Assembly: GCA_934177725.1 (NCBI GenBank)
Contig: CAKPPO010000009.1
Location: 7,866 to 71,865 of the forward strand
Source of the DNA: an uncultured Clostridia bacterium
GTDB taxonomy: Bacteria; Bacillota; Clostridia; TANB77; CAG-508
Reading direction: 5' to 3'
DNA: 64,000 nucleotides
In this document: piece after piece, positions 1 through 7,524 of the stretch
Position numbering within the stretch: position 1 is the first letter of the stretch
How the letters are laid out: every line of letters starts with the position of its first letter
Translations under genes and position numbers: made by a program
The notes under the pieces: generated by a model
The model's input: the letters and a program-made list of their open reading frames with translations, nothing else
The model's database searches: none
Told to the model about the DNA's origin: nothing

Positions 1-258
1 CTTACATGTTCCATAGTGTTCATAATAATCTGGGCAATTACAACTTACGTCTTCTATTTCGCCTTTTTCCACTTTTATATGAACATCATAAATTTCTGTG
101 CCTCTTACTTTAGAGCGAATTTCAAAGTTGTTCTTATCTTCATAAGTTACTTTTGTTATTTTTACTTTTTTATCATCTACGTATTCTTCAGCTCTTTCTT
201 CTCTTGTGTTTCCTGCTGAGGTACGCAGTTCTTTTAATATTTCTGGATTTACTATCAT
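1..258 (-). CDS. SWIM zinc-finger protein, N-terminal 86 residues (partial)
   Basis: This is the start of a minus-strand gene that continues beyond the left edge. The ATG at 258-256 follows a good ribosome binding site (AAGGAG). Residues about 73-86 read CNCPDYYEHYGTCK, the CxCx-n-CxH zinc-binding signature of SWIM domains, preceded by the usual beta-strand part (YEDKNNFEIRSKVRG, then YDVHIKV). In Bacillota such N-termini usually belong to SWI2/SNF2-type helicases that bind nucleic acid through the SWIM finger. The helicase part lies outside the window, so that full identity is inference; a stand-alone SWIM protein is also possible. Confidence 0.75.
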   Translation of the reverse strand, partial: MIVNPEILKELRTSAGNTREERAEEYVDDKKVKITKVTYEDKNNFEIRSKVRGTEIYDVHIKVEKGEIEDVSCNCPDYYEHYGTCK

Positions 259-303
259 TTTTACTCCTTCTTATATTAAATTTCTCATTTTTACTAGTGA
301 TAT

Positions 304-332
304 ATTATATAATATTTTACAAGATTTTACAA
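304..332 (-). promoter_or_regulatory. Promoter for the SWIM protein gene
   Basis: On the minus strand a TTGTAA -35 box (332-327) and a TATAAT -10 box (309-304) are separated by 17 bases, about 45 bases upstream of the start codon. The rest of the 259-581 gap is plain AT-rich sequence in which I see no gene. Confidence 0.6.
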
Positions 333-510
333 GAGGTTAATACACTTTTAGAGTAAATATTTAGACATAAAAAATGAATCCCAATTATTATAATAGCTCT
401 TATTTTATTCATTTCCATTTTTCTCTTAATTCGACTAATTTTCTTACTACTTCTGTCTCTCTTTTGCATCAAATAATATTCTATTTTTATTTTTATTCGA
501 CAAAATTCGA

Positions 511-539
511 TTGCATTTTTACTTTAATCTTTATTATAT
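511..539 (+). promoter_or_regulatory. Possible promoter for the MutS-I-like gene
   Basis: TTGCAT (511-516) and TTATAT (534-539) are 17 bases apart, about 40 bases upstream of an AAGGAGG ribosome binding site (570-576) and the ATG at 582. The -10 match is weak, so this is tentative. Confidence 0.35.
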
Positions 540-581
540 TACTAATAGTAAATTCAAAATGAGATATTAAGGAGGTAATAA

Positions 582-989
582 ATGAGCAAATTATATACAG
601 AATACTTAAGATTAAAAAAAGTAGATAGTAGTAAAATATATCTTTTTAAAAGTGGTATTTTTTTTATTTCTTTAGATGAAGATGCTAAAAAATTGGCAGA
701 GATATTTTCGTTTAAGTTAACATACTTAAATGAAAATGTAGTAAAATGTGGTTTTCCTCAAAACAGATTAGAATATTACATATCTCAATTAACTATTTCT
801 AAAATTCCTTTTGAAATAGTAGATTTAAATTATTCTAAAATAGACAATTATTCAGATTATCTTAATAATATAAAAATAAAGAACATTATTGATTCTATTA
901 TTGATATAGATATGAATAATATTACTTTTAAGCAGTCTTTTGAATTTTTAGATAAAATAAAGAAAGAATTAGGACAAATATTTAATTAA
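582..989 (+). CDS. MutS domain I-like protein, probable DGR accessory (MSL type)
   Basis: The 135-residue protein resembles only the N-terminal mismatch-recognition domain of MutS. It shows the YLRLKK start, the KIYLFKSGIFFISLDEDAKK stretch that parallels the R-x-GdFYE-l-f-eDA region of MutS, then AEIFSFKLT and a CGFPQNRLEYYISQL segment matching the GvPxHxxxxYlxkL region. It lacks the clamp and ATPase domains, so it cannot be a repair MutS. Stand-alone MutS-like proteins are, to my knowledge, recurrent neighbours of diversity-generating retroelements, and here the gene lies about 440 bases from the template repeat. It is on the opposite strand to the reverse transcriptase, has a strong ribosome binding site, and its stop overlaps the stop of the convergent SSB-like gene. 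A role in cDNA-target mismatch handling is inference. Confidence 0.7.
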   Translation: MSKLYTEYLRLKKVDSSKIYLFKSGIFFISLDEDAKKLAEIFSFKLTYLNENVVKCGFPQNRLEYYISQLTISKIPFEIVDLNYSKIDNYSDYLNNIKIKNIIDSIIDIDMNNITFKQSFEFLDKIKKELGQIFN

Positions 990-1265
990 ATATTTCTATA
1001 CTTTCTCATTTTGAACTTTACTATTTTGATTTTTTCTACCCTTATACTCATATTACTATCTATTTTTCCACATATTATTACTTCTTGTGTTTTTTTTAAG
1101 TTTCTATACATATTATCTGCCAAATTATCTAATCCGATATATTTGTACTATAGATTTATTATTTAATTTAAGCTTACACATAGCTATTGATATGTGTTTA
1201 CTATTATATAAAAATTCAAATTTTATATCTTCTAAAATTTCTCCACTTACTATACATATATTCAT
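986..1265 (-). pseudogene. OB-fold/SSB-like protein gene with a single +1 frame break
   Basis: An ATG at 1265-1263 behind AGAAGGAAAA opens a frame that stops after 46 codons at 1127-1125. Skipping one base near the in-frame CGG codon at 1136-1134 opens a second frame that runs to a stop at 988-986, giving a 92-residue protein. The joined product reads like a small single-stranded-DNA-binding OB fold: MNICIVSGEILEDIKFEF, ISIAMCKLKLNNKSIVQIY, then GLDNLADNMYRNLKK, EVIICGKIDSNMSIRVEKI. The two halves fit the family only when joined. It sits downstream of the template repeat, in the same direction as the reverse transcriptase. The break may be a sequencing error, a real mutation or translational recoding; the sequence alone cannot decide. 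Confidence 0.6.
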
Positions 1266-1430
1266 TTTTTTCCTTCTTTATAGCATAGAACATGTATTTT
1301 CACATAAGAGTTACTTATACATGTTCTATTGATTCATATTTACCTATTTACTTAGGAAGGAGTAAACCTCTTTAATACTAATATATCACTGTATATATTC
1401 CTTAAAATATATAATCTGGAATAATATTAG

Positions 1431-1543
1431 AGTGCGGGACGAAAGCCGTTGTTCGTGTTGGTGTTAGTCACTGTGTTGCTATTACGGTAACTTACTGGGT
1501 TGTCTGAGTAGCTGTTGTTGAAGCTACCTCCACGAAGCAGAAT
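1431..1543 (-). repeat. DGR template repeat (TR)
   Basis: This 113-base segment matches the variable repeat at 3061-3173 without gaps (constant offset 1630). Twelve positions differ: 1450, 1452, 1465, 1474, 1482, 1483, 1500, 1501, 1505, 1515, 1518 and 1519. In every case the plus-strand TR base is T, that is, A in coding sense. In the VR frame the TR would encode AAC/AAT-rich codons (SFNNSYSDNPVSYRNSN, then TVTNTNTNNGFRPAL), the usual way a TR maximises amino acid diversity. It begins 27 bases after the reverse transcriptase stop. The rest of 1266-1570 shows no other feature. Confidence 0.95.
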
Positions 1544-1570
1544 GAAGCCTTTGATTTACCCCTAAGAAAG

Positions 1571-2581
1571 TTATTCTATATAAAATAGCTTTTTGTTTAA
1601 GTTATATACATTTGCATATTTTATATATCCTATGTGCCCACATAGATATTTACGTGCGTCTTTGCTATCCATTTTTCCTTCTTTTATATACTCTTTTAAT
1701 TTTTTTATTTTTCTTTTAATTTTTTTCTTTCCTTTTGTTCTAATTTTCATTCTATATTCATTTATTTTATAACCACAAAAATTAACCCCTTGCTTATTTT
1801 TAAATATTTGTGTTTTTGCATTTAACGTCAGCTTTAGCTCTTTATTTAAAAAATTAGCTATTTTTTCTAATATTTCGTTAGCTTCTTTTTTTGTTTTTAC
1901 TAATATTATAGAATCATCCATATACCTAAAATAATACTTTACTTTTAGTTTATGTTTTATATATTGATCTACTTCATTTAAATAAATATTTGCAAATAGT
2001 TGTGAAGTATAATTTCCTATAGGTATTCCCGTTTCTTCGGCTGTAGAACACACAATTTCTTCTATTAACCACATTAATTTTTTATCTTTTATTTTTCTTT
2101 GAAGTATATTCATTAAAATTTTTTTATTAATATTCTGAAAATATTTCCTTATATCCATCTTTATAATATAATATTCACTCCATATCCTTAGGCAATGTCT
2201 CATACATTGTTGAACGTCTAAGGTTGCTTTGTGCATTCCTTTTTTAGGAATACATGCATATGAAGTCGATATAAATTGTGGCATAAATGTCGGTGCCAAG
2301 AAATTATCAACAAGCCATCTATGTACTATTCTATCAATATACTTCGACTTTTGAATTTTTCTTAACTTTGGTTCATGCACATAAAAGACTGCATATCCAC
2401 CATGTTTATATGTTTGACTTTCTAATTGTTCATATATATATTTTATATATGCTTCCTTTTTTAAATTAAACATTATTATATCTTTTCTACATTTTTTATT
2501 TAAGCAACTTTTCTTATGTGCTTCCATTAATTTTTCGTAAGTCAAATATTTGTCAAATTCATTTTTTAATGTTTTTGGCAT
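1571..2581 (-). CDS. Diversity-generating retroelement reverse transcriptase
   Basis: This 336-residue protein is a compact reverse transcriptase with no maturase or endonuclease part. Visible RT blocks in order are YIDRIVHRWLVD (about 81-92), IPKKGMHKA (111-119), IIKMDIRKYFQNI (139-151, first catalytic Asp 143), GIPIGNYTSQLFANIYLN (185-202), the catalytic YMDD (220-223) and VNFCGYKI (266-273). The IGxxxSQ form of motif 4 is characteristic of DGR reverse transcriptases. The tail is very basic (KGKKKIKRKIKKLKE). The gene overlaps avd by 23 bases, which suggests translational coupling. It would copy the TR RNA with adenine-specific errors and, with Avd, deliver the cDNA to the VR. Confidence 0.95.
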   Translation of the reverse strand: MPKTLKNEFDKYLTYEKLMEAHKKSCLNKKCRKDIIMFNLKKEAYIKYIYEQLESQTYKHGGYAVFYVHEPKLRKIQKSKYIDRIVHRWLVDNFLAPTFMPQFISTSYACIPKKGMHKATLDVQQCMRHCLRIWSEYYIIKMDIRKYFQNINKKILMNILQRKIKDKKLMWLIEEIVCSTAEETGIPIGNYTSQLFANIYLNEVDQYIKHKLKVKYYFRYMDDSIILVKTKKEANEILEKIANFLNKELKLTLNAKTQIFKNKQGVNFCGYKINEYRMKIRTKGKKKIKRKIKKLKEYIKEGKMDSKDARKYLCGHIGYIKYANVYNLNKKLFYIE

Positions 2582-2921
2582 ATGCTTTAAGTAATCCTCC
2601 TACTATTTTTCCAAGTTCATCAACTAGGCTAATGCTATAATTAAATTTCTTTTCATCTATCCACCTATTCTCACACATTATTCTTAAAAAAATTCTTTGC
2701 ATATTTAGCCTTGCATCTATTTTATTTATACATTCTAGCTTTTTATCTAAGGCTACTTTTCCAAGCATTAATATATCTTCTAACATTTTGTACATCGTTT
2801 CTTTGTATTCATTTCCTATATTAAATTTTTCTGTTCTTGGAAGTTTCAGTATAATATTTAGCATATATTTAATATAGTTTTCTGTTTTAGGTATCAATAC
2901 TAATTCTTTTCTTGTTTCCAT
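2559..2921 (-). CDS. avd: DGR accessory variability protein (Avd-like four-helix protein)
   Basis: This is a 120-residue, mostly helical and basic protein, directly upstream of and overlapping the reverse transcriptase. Its pattern (NYIKYMLNIILKLPRTEKFN at the start, later helices ending KIVGGLLKAYAKNIKK) fits the 23S-intervening-sequence/Avd four-helix-bundle family. Known Avd proteins form a barrel-shaped pentamer with a positive channel that binds the reverse transcriptase and TR RNA and is required for mutagenic homing. No catalytic residues are expected. Its ribosome binding site is weak, and the 2922-3047 gap to the target gene shows no clear terminator or promoter. Confidence 0.88.
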   Translation of the reverse strand: METRKELVLIPKTENYIKYMLNIILKLPRTEKFNIGNEYKETMYKMLEDILMLGKVALDKKLECINKIDARLNMQRIFLRIMCENRWIDEKKFNYSISLVDELGKIVGGLLKAYAKNIKK

Positions 2922-3047
2922 TTTTCTTACTTTCTAACACTCAATCTTATATAATCTTATTTTCTAGAGATTGTTGTTTTTTAGTTTATTTTACTACTTT
3001 AATTATATCGAGTTACTTTTTTAGTTTATCGCTACCAGTGTTCAGTG

Positions 3048-4464
3048 CTACCTAATATAAAGTGCGGGACGAAAGCCGTAGCTCGTGTTGGTGTAAGTCA
3101 CTGCGTTGCTACGACGGTAACTTACTGGGCCGTCCGAGTAGCTGCTGAAGAAGCTACCTCCACGAAGCAGAATCGACGTCGATGTAGAGGCTTCTTGAGT
3201 CCACTCCCATAAGTTCCCAGCTAAATCATAAATATTTTTTCTCTTTGCACCTTCTGAAAATGCTGTTGTTCTTATTCCGTAATGATATGCTCCATCTGAA
3301 ACTGTAGCTGATGAAATTACTGCTCCGTTACTTGAATTTACTGCTAAGTATCTTCCTTTTCCCTTAGTATATTCTATCCCTGTATTTGAACTATAATTTC
3401 CCCAAGGTGTAGATTTTAAATCTGAATATGAAGTACTATCTGTTGTTATAAATTTCATTACTGCATCCCACATTGTTCCTGTCACTAATCCACTTGTTAT
3501 ACTACTATTGTTTGAATACATTTCTCTGCACATTGTTACTGCTGTTGCATAATCTGAATGGTAGTATGGTATCTCTCCAGCTTTACAGGTTATTTTTCCA
3601 CTTTTAACATAGTTTGATGTAAAATTTGAATTTTGCCAACCTGATGCTGTCGAAGTAGCTGCAAAACTACTACTATTACTTAAAATTATATCACTTGTCC
3701 CTGCTTCATATCTTCCAATATAAAATCCACCATACTTAATTATTTGAGCCTCTTCTGCAGTTGTTGTTACTGTATCAACATATGCATTGCCGAACTATAT
3801 TAAATTTTTTATATTCCGCCAATGTACATGGTATCCATACAAATTGATTTCCTTTTAAATCACTCCCTGATGTATTTACTGTTCCATCCGAATTATATGT
3901 TACTCCCGCTGGTACATCTTCTATTTTTACATTATCTGCAAATAGATACTTATTTTTATCTGCTTCATTGTCAGATATTACTACTCCTGAATTTAATGTA
4001 CCTCCTACATAGTAAAAGCCATATGGAACTGGTACTATTTTTCCATCTCCTACTGATACTGCATATACACTTGCTACTTGTTTTGAGCTTTGTACAATAT
4101 TTCCTTCTTCTGTCTCTACATATTCAACTTCATATCTCTTCCATTCACTTGGTGTAGATAATATTTTTCCTTGTCCTGTAGAATTTACTGCTGAACTTCC
4201 ACCACTTTCTGTTCCTCCACCAGATCCTCCACTAGAGCTTCCACCTCCTGTGGTTCCTCCATTTGTTTCTAATTGTTTATATAATTCATTTAAACTTGTT
4301 TCTTCTTCTTTTATTGAAAGTTCCGTATTTTCCTTTGCTCTTTTAGCAACTGTTATAATTCCATTATCTCCAAAAAATGCTCCTATACTTATGGATGATA
4401 ATATAATTAGAATAATTATTGTTATTACTAATGAAATCATTGTTATACCATTTTCTTTTTTCAT
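3048..4464 (-). pseudogene. DGR variable target protein: prepilin-like anchor plus FGE-sulfatase/lectin-like domain, frame broken once
   Basis: A frame from ATG 4464 (AGGAGC ribosome binding site) gives 229 residues and stops after the in-frame CGG at 3792-3790. The +1 frame continues without interruption to the stop at 3048, so skipping one base yields one 471-residue protein. The N-terminus is prepilin-like (GITMISLVITIIILIILSSI), followed by a helix (AKRAKENTELSIKEEETSLN) and a Gly/Ser-rich linker at about 68-92. The C-terminal part shows FGE-sulfatase/C-type-lectin features: FVWIP, GGFYIGRYEAG, DLAGNLWEW, LLRGGSF and the final YGFRPALYIR. The variable repeat covers about the last 40 residues, as in classical DGR targets. 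It is most likely surface exposed, with the lectin fold tolerating the substitutions. The break may be an assembly error, decay or recoding. Confidence 0.85.
3061..3173 (-). repeat. DGR variable repeat (VR)
   Basis: This is the VR at the 3' end of the target gene. Compared with the TR, AAC/AAT asparagine codons have become TTC, AGC, GGC, CGT and TAC, one ACA became GCA and one TCA became TCG. The residue changes are N to F, S, G, R, Y, S and Y, and T to A. No non-adenine position has changed. The shared end nearest the stop (coding GGCTTTCGTCCCGCACT) is GC-rich and unchanged, as expected for the initiation-of-mutagenic-homing region. Confidence 0.95.
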
Positions 4465-4493
4465 TTTTCTTTTGCTCCTAACTTTTTTGTTTT

Positions 4494-4522
4494 ATTATAT
4501 ATTTTGCTTTTTATTATCTCAA
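4494..4522 (-). promoter_or_regulatory. Promoter of the DGR target gene
   Basis: TTGAGA (4522-4517) and TATAAT (4499-4494) are separated by 17 bases on the minus strand, about 30 bases upstream of the target ATG. A 7-bp inverted repeat (AAAACAA/TTGTTTT, about 4524-4538) abuts the -35 box and could be an operator. Confidence 0.6.
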
Positions 4523-4645
4523 TAAAACAAATTGTTTTTATTGATAACTTTTTTACATAATTTTCTATTTTTTGACATTTAATTTAGCATTATATGAGCA
4601 TTTTTATTTTATATGTTCTCACTACAAGCATATCTAAAAGGTTAT

Positions 4646-4703
4646 AAAAGAGAAAGACTTTTTATGAAGTAAATATTTACTTCATAAAAAGTCTTTCTCT
4701 TTT
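4646..4703. terminator. 58-bp perfect palindrome, terminator after the ABC exporter
   Basis: The arms 4646-4674 and 4675-4703 are exact reverse complements with no spacer. The palindrome lies 7 bases past the stop of the minus-strand permease gene and would form a very stable AU-rich hairpin ending in a U run, so it most likely terminates that operon. Confidence 0.7.
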
Positions 4704-4709
4704 ATATTT

Positions 4710-6557
4710 TTACATATTTATATATTTCTCTATATTTATATCTTCTAAACTAATGTATCTTATTGTTTTAATTACCTCTTCTTTTAATTCTACTTGCACA
4801 TATATGCTTCTTAATTTATCATTTTGTCTTGCTACTTCTGATACATATTCATTATCGTTTATAGTTGCTTTTCTATTTTTTATATCTTTTATCAAATTTT
4901 CTATAAAATCTGACATATCTGATTCTTTTATTCTAATAGTTTTAGTTGAATATTGCTCTTTATAACTTATATTTATAGTTATTCTTTTTATTTTTTGAAC
5001 ATCTTCTATCTGTTTTATTTTTTCTTCATAATATTCATTACTTGTTAATATTTTATTTAATTCTTCTTTATAAAGACTATTATTAATATTATATTTTCTA
5101 GTTATCTTTCTGCCATTTTTTAGTTTATATTCTAATGTATATTCAGTATATCCTTTCTTCTTTTCGTTTATTAACTTTTGTTGGAAATCTATTATATTTT
5201 CTATATTTTGTTTTTCTTTAAAATTAATAGTTTCATTTCTCATTTCAAAACTAACTTCTTGCACATCTTCTGCTTTTGGTATTCTTGTTTCATAGCCAAA
5301 AGCGCCTGTATTTAATATTACAAATGTTATTGTTATAATAACTGCATATACTATAAATCCTATAATTGATTTAAATACTTTGTATGTCTTTTTTAATATC
5401 ATTTCTATTATTAAATATGCTATTAAAGTTATAATAAATGAAGCTAAAAGTGTTCTTATGTTGTTTTCTGCTATTATATCGTAGAAATATATATATGAAA
5501 GTAAATTAACTAAAAATGTAGCTGCATATTTTATAAAACTTCTAATTCCTTTAAATGCTATAAATTCTTTTGTTATTTCCAACTTTCTCTTTTTGTATAT
5601 GAAATATCCTAAAACTAGCATTACAATTATTGAAGTAATATATATAATTATTGTAGATGTCTCAAATTCAATTGTTTGAGATAAATAATATGAACTCATT
5701 TCTCTAAAGTCTTCTATTATTTTTATAAATGGCAGTTTTGTAAATTCTTCAAAATTACTAGATAATCCTTTAAATCCATAAAGTATATTTTCTGTTATTG
5801 CTGATGTTAATACAAGAACTCCTACCGGTGCATACATTAATATATAGGTAAGTATTCCATGTGAAATTTTTGATGCACAGAATGTTCCTATAAATGTAGC
5901 AAATGCAAAGAATATTGTGTTATACAACATGCAAACTCCAAACCATTTTATTATATCTGTAAATTGTAAGTATTTTCCCATTTCTCCTAGATTTAACAAT
6001 AATATTATAATTAGATTTACTAAAAATGGTATTACATACATTACTATTCCTGTTAAAATATTAGTTATATATAACTTTCTTTTTGATATTGGAAGTCCAT
6101 GTATAAATGAACTACTCTTTTCTTCGTTTGTATATTTAAATAGTAGTATTGATACTAGTACTGGCAACACAAATATTGTTAATAATACTATTGGATTATA
6201 TAAAATTTCTATATAATGTTCTCTATCATAATTATTTGGTGAATAATATGGCTCAATGCTATCTTCATCAACTACCTGCACAGTATTTGTTACATTACTT
6301 ATTGTATTATTTGTTATTTCATTTACAATATTATTGTTTATAGCAATAATATTTTCATCTGCTTTTTCTTCATCTAGCATAACTATATCATTAATATAAT
6401 CTGTTCTTCTTTCTTTTATATCATTTGTTCTTAATATCATTTGAAAAGTTGTTACTAAAAACAAAATAATGGTTGCTACTGCTGGAACAATCCAAAATCT
6501 TTTTATATTTGATTTAAATACTCCATAACTAAACATCTGCTTCACCTCCATTTTCAA
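4710..6557 (-). CDS. ABC-2 type exporter, membrane subunit
   Basis: The 615-residue membrane protein has one N-terminal transmembrane helix (about 20-42), an extracellular loop of roughly 80 residues, then several helices (for example VLLTIFVLPVLVSILLF, GIVMYVIPFLVNLIIILLL, FIKYAATFLVNLLSYIYF). It ends with a hydrophilic domain of about 190 residues that is unusually long for the family. The motif following VSILLF (YTNEEKSSSFIHGLPISKRK) is typical of ABC-2 permeases. Its start lies inside the ATPase gene (29-base overlap), so the two are co-translated. The substrate is unknown; related pairs often export antimicrobial peptides or serve envelope stress. No GntR regulator is adjacent. Confidence 0.8.
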   Translation of the reverse strand: MKMEVKQMFSYGVFKSNIKRFWIVPAVATIILFLVTTFQMILRTNDIKERRTDYINDIVMLDEEKADENIIAINNNIVNEITNNTISNVTNTVQVVDEDSIEPYYSPNNYDREHYIEILYNPIVLLTIFVLPVLVSILLFKYTNEEKSSSFIHGLPISKRKLYITNILTGIVMYVIPFLVNLIIILLLNLGEMGKYLQFTDIIKWFGVCMLYNTIFFAFATFIGTFCASKISHGILTYILMYAPVGVLVLTSAITENILYGFKGLSSNFEEFTKLPFIKIIEDFREMSSYYLSQTIEFETSTIIIYITSIIVMLVLGYFIYKKRKLEITKEFIAFKGIRSFIKYAATFLVNLLSYIYFYDIIAENNIRTLLASFIITLIAYLIIEMILKKTYKVFKSIIGFIVYAVIITITFVILNTGAFGYETRIPKAEDVQEVSFEMRNETINFKEKQNIENIIDFQQKLINEKKKGYTEYTLEYKLKNGRKITRKYNINNSLYKEELNKILTSNEYYEEKIKQIEDVQKIKRITINISYKEQYSTKTIRIKESDMSDFIENLIKDIKNRKATINDNEYVSEVARQNDKLRSIYVQVELKEEVIKTIRYISLEDINIEKYINM

Positions 6558-7416
6558 ACATAAATACTTCTTCTAATGATAGAGGTAAAAATTCCATTAA
6601 TGTTAATTTGTATTTATTTAGTATATCTTCTATTTCTTTTTGTTCACCTTTGACTATGAAATAATATACACTTCCTACTTTTTCTTCTTTTAATATAGAA
6701 AGTTTTTCTCTTATTTTGCCTATTTGTGAGTTGTTAGAAAATACAATTTGTACCTTTTGTATATTGTTGTCTTTCTTTTCTAGTTCTTTTTCTAATACCA
6801 TTTCACCATTTTTCATGATTCCTATATTGGTACATACATTTTCTAATTCTTTTAGGTTATGTGATGATATAATTACTGTCATTTTTCTTTTTTTAACTTC
6901 TTCTAATAAAATTTTCCAAACATTTTCTTTCATAATAGGATCAAGTCCATCTATTGGCTCATCTAATATCATTATTTCTGGATTGCATGAAATTGTAAGC
7001 CAAAATGCTACTTGCTTTTTCATTCCTTTTGAAAGTTTATTAACTTTTCTTTTTACATCAATATTAAATACTTTTTGTAATTCATTAAATTTTTCAAAAC
7101 TAAAATCTTTGTATATTTTACTATAAAATTTAGCCATATCTTTGATACTATATCCATGAAAAAAGTATAAATCATCACTAATATACGCTATTTTGCTTTT
7201 TATTTTTTCATTGTCATAAACTTTCTCATCATTTACTAAAATTTCACCTTCATCTTGTTTGTACATTCCTATTAGGTGTTTTATTGTAGTTGTTTTTCCA
7301 GAACCATTTGGTCCAACTAGACCATAAATGCTACCTTCTGACACATTCATGTTAAAATGATTTAATGCAGTAAATTTATCAAACTTCTTCACTACATTTT
7401 TGACAGTAATTAACAT
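6529..7416 (-). CDS. ABC-2 type exporter, ATP-binding subunit
   Basis: This 295-residue ATPase drives the permease encoded just downstream. It has Walker A GPNGSGKTT (about 35-43), a signature sequence LSKGMKKQ, Walker B IMILDEPIDGLDP and the switch histidine in SSHNLKE. The C-terminal 70 residues form the accessory domain common in YtrB/EcsA-like proteins. The start has a good ribosome binding site (AGGGGAAAG). It is the first gene of a two-gene operon. Family assignment is firm, substrate not predictable. Confidence 0.88.
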   Translation of the reverse strand: MLITVKNVVKKFDKFTALNHFNMNVSEGSIYGLVGPNGSGKTTTIKHLIGMYKQDEGEILVNDEKVYDNEKIKSKIAYISDDLYFFHGYSIKDMAKFYSKIYKDFSFEKFNELQKVFNIDVKRKVNKLSKGMKKQVAFWLTISCNPEIMILDEPIDGLDPIMKENVWKILLEEVKKRKMTVIISSHNLKELENVCTNIGIMKNGEMVLEKELEKKDNNIQKVQIVFSNNSQIGKIREKLSILKEEKVGSVYYFIVKGEQKEIEDILNKYKLTLMEFLPLSLEEVFMFENGGEADV

Positions 7417-7481
7417 TCTTTCCCCTCCTTTTTCTATGGCTAAATTATATATTATCTATTTAACTTTTACAAGTTTTTTCC

Positions 7482-7524
7482 AAAAATTACCCCAAAAGTA
7501 CCTGGACCTTTTGGGGTAATTTTT
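7482..7524. terminator. Hairpin terminator after the TsaC/Sua5 gene
   Basis: Perfect 17-bp arms (7482-7498 and 7508-7524, core CCCCAAAAG/CTTTTGGGG) overlap the stop of the minus-strand gene and are flanked by A/T runs on both sides, so the hairpin can terminate transcription. Its GGGG core also links it to the GC-rich hairpin family of this window. Confidence 0.7.

Noticed and set aside
374..562. Plus-strand open frame of 62 codons before the MutS-like gene
   Set aside because: Low-complexity AT-rich sequence, no ribosome binding site and no recognisable protein features.
1087..1332. Plus-strand open frame of 81 codons
   Set aside because: Antisense to the SSB-like gene, Phe/Leu/Tyr-rich as expected for the complement of an AT-rich coding strand, and without a ribosome binding site.
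1431..1543. TR as a decayed duplicate of the target gene end
   Set aside because: All 12 differences are at adenines and the copy ends sharply at the VR borders next to a DGR reverse transcriptase, which ordinary duplication and drift would not produce.
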